Shown piece by piece: positions 36,430 through 44,700 of a DNA stretch of 64,000 nt. Position 1 is the first letter of the stretch; each line of letters opens with the position of its first letter. The DNA comes from Litoribacter populi (lineage in GTDB: Bacteria > Bacteroidota > Bacteroidia > Cytophagales > Cyclobacteriaceae): positions 2,533,549 through 2,597,548 of the forward strand of contig NZ_VMKN01000001.1 in NCBI RefSeq assembly GCF_007483685.1, written 5' to 3'. The translations under genes were made by a program, and so were the position numbers. Below the pieces are notes generated by a model that saw only the letters and a program-made list of their open reading frames with translations, was not told the origin of the DNA and made no database searches.

Positions 36430-37429
36430 GATACAAATGTTTATGATAGATAAAATGTCGTGAATTTGGAAATTTATTTATTATTTTTTCAGCTAAATCT
36501 ACATCAGACAATGATGGTAGAGGTCTATAGGGATGACTGTGGGTGTGCTCCCTTAAATGGAATCCTTTATAAAATAGATAACCACCCCCTACCTCTCGAT
36601 CTTTAAGGCGTGATGTACTTAAAAAATTATTTCCTGAAGAACCTTTATTTAATCCTACACGCGTTAAAGACCATTCCACATCAGAATGATTTGAAACAAA
36701 TTCAAATAGGTTTTTAGAAGTTAAATCACCCGTTATGTTATAAAGGTCAAATGTATACTTTTCATTATCTACTCCCATCACAGTTTTAGTTTCTTTATTA
36801 TTCAAAATTCCTTTTTCAAGAATCGTTAGTTGTAAATCATTTGGTGATCCGTCTTGATTTGAGGCATATAGCACATCAAAATCATCATTGGTTTCCCTAA
36901 TTAACTTAATTTCGCCATTTTTTTGTAATTGATAATCATCAGGAGCTAACCCCCTTAGATCTGTAAATCTCATCGGATTATTAAAGCCAAAGTTATAAGA
37001 AGACCATTCCGGCATCTTACTCATTAACGGATCCACACTCATCCACCTCCCTATCCTCGGGTCATATTGCCTCCATTCGGTTGTATAATGCCTTCCCGCA
37101 CCTTTCCAAGCATTGTCCAGCTCCATACCATTAAAGCCATACCTATAGAAGGTGGTATCCTGAAAACTCCTGCCTTCCATGGCTAAACCAAATGGATAGT
37201 AATCGCTGATGGAAACAGACGAGGCCCAGGTGCTATCTGCAGACATATTAATATTGTCTGAAACGACGGCAAGTACATTTCCCAGATGGTTAGAAAGCTC
37301 ATACATCTTTCCGCCCAAAGTCCTATACCCAGGCTCTGAAGAGGCTATTTTTGACCCCAATCTTCCATCGGAAGTAATCGTCTGCTCTATAAGCGTATCG
37401 TTTTTATATATGCCAAGGATATTCCCCAT
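36407..37429 (-). CDS. Silent RHS cassette C: type-2 core end plus JAB-like peptidase tip
   Basis: The frame starts at [16 protein letters not shown] and shares the type-2 core with the expressed gene ([61 protein letters not shown]). The tip after TDLRGLAPDD is ~185 residues and contains FHLREHTHSHPYRPLPSLSDVDLAEK. The H-x-H-P..S..D arrangement is the zinc-binding signature of JAB/MPN metallopeptidases, known as toxin domains in polymorphic systems. It would cleave peptides or isopeptide-like bonds (family knowledge; the target is unknown). A lipoprotein-type immunity gene overlaps its end. There is no own start or signal peptide. Confidence 0.78.
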   Translation of the reverse strand: MGNILGIYKNDTLIEQTITSDGRLGSKIASSEPGYRTLGGKMYELSNHLGNVLAVVSDNINMSADSTWASSVSISDYYPFGLAMEGRSFQDTTFYRYGFNGMELDNAWKGAGRHYTTEWRQYDPRIGRWMSVDPLMSKMPEWSSYNFGFNNPMRFTDLRGLAPDDYQLQKNGEIKLIRETNDDFDVLYASNQDGSPNDLQLTILEKGILNNKETKTVMGVDNEKYTFDLYNITGDLTSKNLFEFVSNHSDVEWSLTRVGLNKGSSGNNFLSTSRLKDREVGGGYLFYKGFHLREHTHSHPYRPLPSLSDVDLAEKIINKFPNSRHFIYHKHLYHEFTPNK

Positions 37430-37640
37430 ACCGTCCAGGACATAAGTTTCTTCATCTGATCCGATCTTTTTCTTTATCCTGTTACCTGAAGCATCATATC
37501 GGTATTCAATGGAAGAACCGTCAGACTTATTTACAGAACTTACTTTCCCGAATGAATTCCAGGTTATTGATAAAATTCATTCTTCGGCATCGGCCATAAG
37601 GTTACCTACCTGATCATATTTTTAGTTATTACCTACCTTG
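37430..37640 (-). pseudogene. Upstream type-2 core remnant of cassette C
   Basis: Continues the core upstream with [39 protein letters not shown] and TYVLDG, in frame with cassette C. Two stop codons (TGA near 37576, TAA near 37624) close it: KYDQVGNLMADAEE is still readable between them. Beyond 37640 about 100 bases (IQWRGIVPGGYAMN) are of unknown origin. Confidence 0.7.
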
Positions 37641-37738
37641 GTATTTTCTGGTTGATTTGAATTCATTGCATATCCCCCAGGAACAATTCCTCTCCATTGT
37701 ATATGATTCGAATTTCATCGGGCCCCTTTCAGGTTTAT

Positions 37739-38134
37739 TTAATCTTTAACAATCTTGCGTTTCCGAATGAAGTAAACAATATTTAAGGGCACTATACCAA
37801 TTAAACTAGCAGAAAGAATATAGAGAATAAAAAATGCTTCCCATCCTATCAAATAATATTCCGATTTGTCACCAATTATTTTTAAGATCAACCCATAAAA
37901 AAGCAGAACTATAAAAGAACTATTTAAAAATAGAATAACTTTTTTAAGTGTTAACCCTTCTACAAGATCACAACCGTTCATTATAATTAAAAGTATGACA
38001 ATTGGTATTACTTTTGCCAAAACAGTAAATTGACTTACATTAAACATGATAACATAAACCGTAGCTAATATAATCAAAAGGCTTATAATTAACGATAGTC
38101 CATACTTTATATTATAAAAAATAATTCTAATCAT
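37739..38134 (-). CDS. Integral-membrane probable immunity protein for tip B
   Basis: The 131-residue protein has about four transmembrane segments (YGLSLIISLLIILATVYVIMF, VIPIVILLIIMN, VILFLNSSFIVLLFYGLIL, FFILYILSASLIGIVPLNIVY) and a basic tail RKRKIVKD. Its ATG overlaps the stop of tip B (38131-38134). The role as immunity protein is inferred from this coupling; the family was not recognised. Confidence 0.6.
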   Translation of the reverse strand: MIRIIFYNIKYGLSLIISLLIILATVYVIMFNVSQFTVLAKVIPIVILLIIMNGCDLVEGLTLKKVILFLNSSFIVLLFYGLILKIIGDKSEYYLIGWEAFFILYILSASLIGIVPLNIVYFIRKRKIVKD

Positions 38135-39267
38135 CTTTCCTTGTGATAATCTTTGTTTGCTTTTGTTGTACCTACTTGTACTTCTGATCCCTTATAATTA
38201 TCTTTCCAATCTGGCTCACTATATTCAAAAGTACTAGAATGACCAAACTTTTCAACGACATTTCCTCCTAAATAATCACTAACTGTCCCAAGTACTTGCA
38301 TCCATGAAGCCTTCTGTTCTTTTCTTGCTTTACCTTCTGCAGATTTATAAATAAACCAATTATTTAACCGTGTTTCGCTTGAAATATCAAAATTTATCTC
38401 ATCTTCCTTTTGAGTCCCTGTAAAAGTTATTTCTCCTGCTTCAACATGTCCCTTTAAAGTTTGAAATGTAACACTAAACCCGCCATCATTTTGTATTATA
38501 CTTTTTACTATAACACTAACTTCATTCATTGCTGGGGCAGCAATTTTGATGGCAAGAACATCTCCTTTTGAAATACCCCCTTCATTTTGCTGATATGCAA
38601 TTTTAAAAGCAGCCCTATCATTATTTAAAAACTGTGTAGGGTCTTTAGAAAAATCCTTATAAAATTCGTCAATTCCTTTACCCATACCTTGAACTGTCAA
38701 TTGGTAATTCTGCTTCTGTACATCGCCCCAGCCTTCCCTTAAAAATACGGGTTTTTTATTTTCTGGATTAGTCCTTTTATTTAGGTAATATTCAGCTTCT
38801 AACCCATCTAAATCAATTGCCACAATCGGCGTATTTGAAGCAAATTGATAGGGCGTTAGCATTGGAAAGGACTTAGTTAACGGATCCACACTCAAAAACT
38901 TCGCAATCTTCGGATCATAAATCCTAAATCCATAATCTTGCGTACCCGTTTCTAAGTCATTTTCCTTACCATTAAAACCATATCTATATGATAAGGAATT
39001 TTGATAACCTCTTCCTTCCATAGCTAACCCGAATGGGTAATAATCAGTCAGGTTAATAATTTCAGCCCACGTGCTATCTGAAGATTGGTGGATGTTGTCC
39101 GAAACCACCGCCAGCACATTTCCAAGATGGTTGGAGAGCTCAAAACGTTTTCCTCCTAAACTCCTATATCCCTGCTGTGAAGAAACGATCTGAATACCCA
39201 ATCGTGAACTTCCATAAATAGATTGTTCAGTCAAAGAATCTGTCTTATATATCGCCATCCCTCCCAT
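38131..39267 (-). CDS. Silent RHS cassette B: core end plus DUF1990-like tip
   Basis: The frame begins inside hairpin element copy 5 at MGGMAIYKTDSLTEQ and covers the RHS-associated core (GKENDLETGTQDYGFRIYD, PKIAKFLSVDPL). The tip after DLDGLEAEYY is ~230 residues: YQLTVQGMGKGIDEFY, GDVLAIKIAAPAMNEVSV, FQTLKGHVEAGEITFTG, INFDISSETRLNNWF. The TL.GH.E.GE.TF and ..F.I.S.TR..NW pattern recalls DUF1990 domains; catalytic activity is unknown. It ends VQVGTTKANKDYHKER. A membrane protein overlaps its stop. It has no start signals of its own. Confidence 0.72.
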   Translation of the reverse strand: MGGMAIYKTDSLTEQSIYGSSRLGIQIVSSQQGYRSLGGKRFELSNHLGNVLAVVSDNIHQSSDSTWAEIINLTDYYPFGLAMEGRGYQNSLSYRYGFNGKENDLETGTQDYGFRIYDPKIAKFLSVDPLTKSFPMLTPYQFASNTPIVAIDLDGLEAEYYLNKRTNPENKKPVFLREGWGDVQKQNYQLTVQGMGKGIDEFYKDFSKDPTQFLNNDRAAFKIAYQQNEGGISKGDVLAIKIAAPAMNEVSVIVKSIIQNDGGFSVTFQTLKGHVEAGEITFTGTQKEDEINFDISSETRLNNWFIYKSAEGKARKEQKASWMQVLGTVSDYLGGNVVEKFGHSSTFEYSEPDWKDNYKGSEVQVGTTKANKDYHKER

Positions 39268-39322
39268 ACATCCTGCCCCCGAGCTAAAATTTTTATCAAA
39301 AATTTTTTAACCCTTGGTCCTC
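39259..39322 (-). repeat. Hairpin element copy 5 (in cassette B)
   Basis: The most diverged copy: GAGGACCAAGGGTTAA, inner stem AAAATTTTT/AAAAATTTT around a 3-base loop, TTAGCTCGGGGGCAGG. It replaces Gly-Asn-Pro in RDASGNPMAIY, exactly the site of copy 3, and carries a stop codon. Confidence 0.83.
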
Positions 39323-39440
39323 ACTTGCATCCCGAACATATTTTTGCACCGCCCCCTCTACCATCTTATGGGCTTTTTGCTCATCCCGACCTATTCCTTT
39401 ATCGCTCTCCTACTTTCCAAAAAACCCATTTCAGAAAAGA
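39323..39440 (-). pseudogene. Upstream core remnant of cassette B
   Basis: Only a short, strongly diverged core piece is left: EQKAHKMVEGAVQKYVRDAS, comparable to GQRIEKKVGESVQRYVRDAS in other cassettes, with stops upstream. It is the shortest archived core and the most degraded. Confidence 0.6.
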
Positions 39441-39451
39441 ATAATTTAAGC

Positions 39452-39820
39452 TTAAAGACAATGTTTTTTAGAAAACATTATAATAATAACCAAAACAATA
39501 ATCAAACCTGACAACATAAGAGATATATAATACAATAATTGAGAATCAAATAACACTAAAAAACCAATTAAAGTATATAATATAAAAAGAATATAATTTT
39601 CAAATTTACTCTTTATCACCAGCTTCTTATCTACTATCCACTTTATAATTAAAGCTATATATGCCGTGGGAACTATCCACACAGGTATAACTATTATAAA
39701 CAGCCCATCAGTTTTTGAACTACCCCATTCAAAAATGTCAATTCTAAAAGAAATTGTATATACAATAGCACTACTGAACACTAATAACAATAACAACATT
39801 ATAAACCTTAGTATTTTCAT
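39452..39820 (-). CDS. Integral-membrane probable immunity protein for tip A
   Basis: The 122-residue protein has about four hydrophobic segments (ILRFIMLLLLLVFSSAIVYTI, GLFIIVIPVWIVPTAYIALII, YILFILYTLIGFLVLF, LYYISLMLSGLIIVLVIIIMF). The start overlaps the stop of the hydrolase tip A by 4 bp (39817-39820). A membrane protein beside a lipase-type tip repeats the arrangement of cassette E. The family is unknown. Confidence 0.62.
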   Translation of the reverse strand: MKILRFIMLLLLLVFSSAIVYTISFRIDIFEWGSSKTDGLFIIVIPVWIVPTAYIALIIKWIVDKKLVIKSKFENYILFILYTLIGFLVLFDSQLLYYISLMLSGLIIVLVIIIMFSKKHCL

Positions 39821-41493
39821 TTTTCATCAGGATTTCTAAGACCTTTATAAACTTCATTAGGTTTTTGACCTTTCTCCTTTAGTTCTTCCAGATTTATATT
39901 TTCCATTAAATGTGAACTTATAGGACCTTTTTTATGTGGATTAGTTAATTGAATATTCTTAATCTTAGTATTTACTTTATAATTATATTTATCATTAGAT
40001 CCTGGGGCAACTTGCCCAGCTACAATGTCGCCTTTTGTATAATAATGTATCAACTCATTAATACCCGAATTATTCTCAGGATTCTCCGCATCACCTCGTT
40101 TATTATATGCAGGAGTATTAAAATTAATTATATTGGCTTGAACTCCATATTTATCATAAAGAATTTTCGCCGCTTGAATAGCCACATTACCCCCATGACT
40201 ATGTCCAATAAGTGTAATCTCTTCATCAGTAATATTATTATCTTTCCTAAATTGAACAATATGCATGACTAAGCTATTGGCAGCTTTTTGTCTCTTTTTC
40301 TCGTTATTAAGAATCCAATTTCTATTTGTCGGGCCTTCTTGCTGATTCCAATTAAAGGTATCATCTTGAGTCCTATTATTTGTTAATTTTTCTTTAATAA
40401 AATTAGTAAGCTTGGGACTCCACATTTCAGAACTGGCAGTTGTGCCGTGGATAAAATATGCCTCAAGCCCATCCAAATCAATTGCCTGAATAGGAGTATT
40501 ACTTGCAAATTGAAAAGGAGTTAATTCGGGATATTTACTCGTCAATGGATCTACACTTAAAAATTTCGCAATCTTTGTGTTATAAATCCTAAATCCATAA
40601 TCCTGCGTACCCGTTTCCAAGTCATTTTCCTTACCATTAAAACCATACCTATAAGATGAAGTATCCTGATAAATCCTTTCTTCCATTGCAAGTCCGAATG
40701 GGTAATAGTCAGTTATATTAATTACCTCAGCCCAAGTACTGTCCTGATCCATATGGATATTATCCGTCACTACGGCTAATACATTTCCAAGATGGTTTAC
40801 AAGTTCATATCTCTTCCTACCCAAAGACCGATAACCTTGCTCTGAACCTGCCACCTGAATACCCAATCGTGAACTTCCATAAATAGATTGTTCAGTCAAT
40901 GAATCTGTCTCATATATCGCCATCGGATTGCCTGACGCATCCCTCACATACCTCTGCACCGAGTCCCCAACTTTCTTCTCTATTCTCTGACCTGCAGCGT
41001 CATATCTAAACTCCAGTTTAGTCCCATCAGATTTGTTAACTGACCTGATTTTACCGTAAGGATTCCATTCTATACCCGTGATGCCTTCAGAGGCATCCGA
41101 TATTAGATTGCCTATTTCATCATATGTATAATTACTCCCCGTACTTCCATCTATATTCCTCAGCTTATTGCTGTTCTCATAGTAACTGTATTCAAAATCA
41201 TCCTGAACACTTGCTTGATCATTTCTCCTATTTAAAGTAAGTAAATTACCGTTGGCGTCATAGCTATAGTCTACATCATACGCACTAGGATTAGTGGATC
41301 TAGAAGCAAATCCACTACCTGAACTATATTCGGTCAAACTCCTCGCCTCCACGATCCTATGCAACTGGTCATAATGATATACCATCGCCTGCATGGGATC
41401 CTGCTCCAAGCCTGGAAGATATGTATTCATCCAAGCGATATTTCCGTTATACAGCCCTGATGTACTTCTTTGCTCATCATACCGATTCCACAA
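39817..41493 (-). CDS. Silent RHS cassette A: core plus alpha/beta-hydrolase (lipase-like) tip
   Basis: The 558-codon frame starts within the core word [14 protein letters not shown]; the homology begins about ten bases earlier, 30-40 bp after the immunity gene of the expressed tip. It includes ~320 residues of type-1 core, uninterrupted, and a ~230-residue tip after DLDGLEAYFIHGTTAS. The tip has an oxyanion-type HGT motif and the nucleophile elbow ITLIGHSHGGNVAIQAAKI, followed by NFNTPAYNKRGD and ISSHLMENIN as candidates for the acid and His positions. It is a lipase-like effector domain (inference). It is the best-preserved silent cassette and the one nearest to the expressed gene. The membrane immunity gene overlaps its stop. 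Confidence 0.8.
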   Translation of the reverse strand: MWNRYDEQRSTSGLYNGNIAWMNTYLPGLEQDPMQAMVYHYDQLHRIVEARSLTEYSSGSGFASRSTNPSAYDVDYSYDANGNLLTLNRRNDQASVQDDFEYSYYENSNKLRNIDGSTGSNYTYDEIGNLISDASEGITGIEWNPYGKIRSVNKSDGTKLEFRYDAAGQRIEKKVGDSVQRYVRDASGNPMAIYETDSLTEQSIYGSSRLGIQVAGSEQGYRSLGRKRYELVNHLGNVLAVVTDNIHMDQDSTWAEVINITDYYPFGLAMEERIYQDTSSYRYGFNGKENDLETGTQDYGFRIYNTKIAKFLSVDPLTSKYPELTPFQFASNTPIQAIDLDGLEAYFIHGTTASSEMWSPKLTNFIKEKLTNNRTQDDTFNWNQQEGPTNRNWILNNEKKRQKAANSLVMHIVQFRKDNNITDEEITLIGHSHGGNVAIQAAKILYDKYGVQANIINFNTPAYNKRGDAENPENNSGINELIHYYTKGDIVAGQVAPGSNDKYNYKVNTKIKNIQLTNPHKKGPISSHLMENINLEELKEKGQKPNEVYKGLRNPDEK

Positions 41494-41532
41494 CTGATCC
41501 CGATGATAAGAGTATCATTAAGGATAATCAAA

Positions 41533-41760
41533 TTATTTAACTTTGGTAACTATTTTAACCCCTTTTATTTCAACAACATCACAAAGAATAGAATGACCAA
41601 CATCCCACTGATCCAAATGATGTTTGGACAAAGGACTTTTAATCCCAATTTTTTTATACATGTTTTCGTTTAGCACATAATAATCTGATGAACCGTCCGT
41701 TAAATGAAAAACCCAATTCTTGTCCATTTCAAAATTAACTTCCTTTATCCTTAATCTCAT
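41533..41760 (-). CDS. Probable immunity protein of the expressed RHS tip
   Basis: The 75-residue soluble protein (MRLRIKEVNFEMDKNWVFHLTDG, YYVLNENMYKKIGI, HHLDQWDVGHSILCDVVEIKG) begins 11 bases after the stop of the 2591-residue RHS gene on the same strand. It has no recognised family. Position and size suggest that it neutralises the current tip. The silent cassette A starts directly after it. Confidence 0.65.
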   Translation of the reverse strand: MRLRIKEVNFEMDKNWVFHLTDGSSDYYVLNENMYKKIGIKSPLSKHHLDQWDVGHSILCDVVEIKGVKIVTKVK

Positions 41761-41771
41761 AATTGAACTTT

Positions 41772-44700
41772 TTATGGTCTTATCACCCTGTTAATATTAT
41801 TTAGATTTGGCACGAAATACTGAGTTCTTCCGCCTATCCAAGGAAATTGCATAGCTGCCTTGCCCTTATAAACTGTTGTTCCTTTTGGCAAATTCCAATG
41901 TGCAACTTTTGTCATTTCATTCCATTTAGGCCTTAGGGCCAATCCCATACGATCTATGAACCTATTCCCAGTAATTGATGATGGATTTGCCATATATCTA
42001 CCTTTTGCAAATGCTCCCACATTATCATAATATCTACTTAATGTCATTGGTTTATCTAATACTATTTTCTGATATCTACCTTTTGCAAAGGTTTTGGCAA
42101 TATCACTTGAAAGGCCTACACCCCTAGTTGAATTCACTCCGACTTTTCCTCCAACACTTGTTGCAAACTCCGCCGACATCTGCGCACCTTGGAAGGTTGC
42201 CAACATCGTATTGGTGATAGCTCCATATCCCACACCAATGGCCTGCTTGGTATCGGACCACCACTCAGTTTCACCTCCTAAGCCTTCCCTTCCTTTCTTT
42301 CCAAATGTACTGTAATCCTTTTGGTTAGTTAACCATGAATCAGCAGCCCTTCCCAAAACACCATCAAATCTACGGGGAGCGGTCACAGTAACCCCCTCGA
42401 GAGACCCTCCATCACCAGTCCATTGCCCCTCGGAATAATGATAATCCATTCCTCCCGTGGATGTATAAACCTGGCCTTCATAAGGATCTTCTATTCCTCC
42501 ACAATCGGGACATAGGCCCGTTGGATCAACATAATAAATCGGGTTATTCCAATATGCAGAATAAGGGGACATACCAATTTGGCTCGGGTGATCGCCTAAT
42601 GGATCCACACTCATCCATCTCCCTATCCTCGGGTCATACTGTCTCCATTCCGTTGTATAGTGCCTTCCCGCACCTTTCCAAGCATTGTCCAGCTCCATTC
42701 CATTAAAGCCATACCTATAGAAGGTGGTATCCTGAAAACTCCTGCCTTCCATGGCTAAACCAAATGGATAGTAATCGCTGATGGAAACAGTCGAGGCCCA
42801 GGTGCTATCTGCAGACATATTAATATTATCTGAAACGACGGCAAGTACATTACCCAAATGGTTAGAAAGCTCATACATTTTCCCTCCCAAGGTCCTATAC
42901 CCAGGATCAGAAGATGCTATTTTTGACCCCAGTCTTCCATCGGAAGTAATGGTCTGCTCAATAAGCGTATCGTTTTTATATATGCCAAGGATATTCCCCA
43001 TACCGTCCAGGACATAGTTTTCTTCATCTGACCCGACTTTTTTCTTTATCCTGTTACCTGAAGCATCATATCGGTATTGAATGGAAGAACCGTCAGACTT
43101 ATTTACAGAACTAACTTTACCGAATGAATTCCAGGTTATAGAAGATATCCCTTCCTCGCTATCAGAAATCAGATTTCCAATAGGATCGTATTGATAATTA
43201 TCCCCTGCAGAGCCATTGGTATTCCTAAGTTTATTGGTCCCGGAATAATAATCATAATTCAAATTATCTAATGATGCACCTTGCTGATCTCTCCTGTTTA
43301 GGGATAATAGATTCCCGTTTGCGTCATACGAGTAGTCCACGTCATATGCTTTCGGAGTACTAGTCCTAGTTGCATAACCATTCGGTCCATGCTCCCTTAG
43401 GCTTCTGGCTTCCACAATCCTATGCAACTGGTCATAGTTATAAAGCATCGCCTGCATAGGATCCTGTTCCAACCCCGGCAGATCAGTGTTCATCCAAGTG
43501 ATATTACCATTATATAGGCCTGCTGTCCCCCTTTGCTCATCATACCGATTCCACAGCCCATCCCTTCCGTCACTTGTCACCACATTCGGGTTAATCGGCT
43601 TGAAATCATCGGCATGATAACCCAGGGTAAACGCAAAAGCATCTTTCCCAGTCCTCAACCCATTCATACCATCCTCACCAAGATCACCATCACCCGGCAT
43701 ATTCACCCCCTTCAGCCATCCCTGCAGGGTATAGTAATAATCCATCCCCTGTACGTTGTATTCACCAAGTTCAACCCTAGCGAGTGGCCCGTGAGGATAG
43801 TAATGATAAGTGGCTTCACGATTCCACAGATATCCATCCGTACTCGTATGCACAAACTCTATCCTGTTATCCGCGTCATAGCTGTACCGATGGATAAACT
43901 GGTCATCATACCCATATTGATACATTACAAAATTCACATTCCCGCTCACCAAGTCATATACGTACTCCGTCCGCTTCGGAGCCAGTCCCGGGATCTGTTG
44001 AAGTAAACTCTTCACGTTTCCGTGTTCATCGTAACTGTACAATGTAATCACAGTATCCTGCCGGTCCTTTTCGATCATGGCCGTCCAGCTCACCCTGCTC
44101 CGCAGGTTTTCCTGCAGAAAGGTGCTGTCGGCATGAGTATGAGGCCTATCATACACGGTCTTCGTAATATCATAGGCTGTATACTCATTCAGGTCCGGCC
44201 AAGTCAGGGTGTTGATTTTGGCCTTCAGGCTGTCGATGGGTTCGGTGCTCAGCAGCTCCCCGACCTCGGTTACCCTGCCTTTGGCATCGTAGCGGGTATA
44301 GCTATATGCATTCTTGCCCGCCTGCTTGGCATCCTGCGATAGGCGCAGCTGCCCGGCCCGGTTGTACCAGAATCTGGACTCTCCCGCATCCGGGGTCTGC
44401 TGCCAGATGAGCTGGTCGCGGCTGTTGTAGCCATAGCGGGTGTTCAGGGTATGCCCGGGATAGGTTTCCGTACCGCCCAGCACGGAGCTTACGCCCGACT
44501 GATCCAGCGGCTGCACGCCCTGAGGCGGTGTGGTCTGCACCAGGTTGCCCGCTTGGTCGTAGTAATACAGAGTATAATGGTATTCTTTTGGGGTATAGGT
44601 GTAGGTGAAAGTCTCCTCCACAAGTTCTATACAGCTGGTGGTGAAGCTTGCAAACCAAGTGTTCAGTTCCTGCTGCACCAAGCGCTCCACGGCATTTTCG

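Noticed and set aside
25304-39322. Reading the five hairpin elements as a CRISPR or integron-type array
   Set aside because: Spacing is irregular (1.7-5 kb), no cas or integrase gene is present, and each copy sits inside a YD motif rather than between cassettes.
43533-44006. Plus-strand frame opposite the RHS core (also at 35124-35594)
   Set aside because: Antisense shadow of conserved YD repeats; it recurs wherever the core is repeated and has no start signals.
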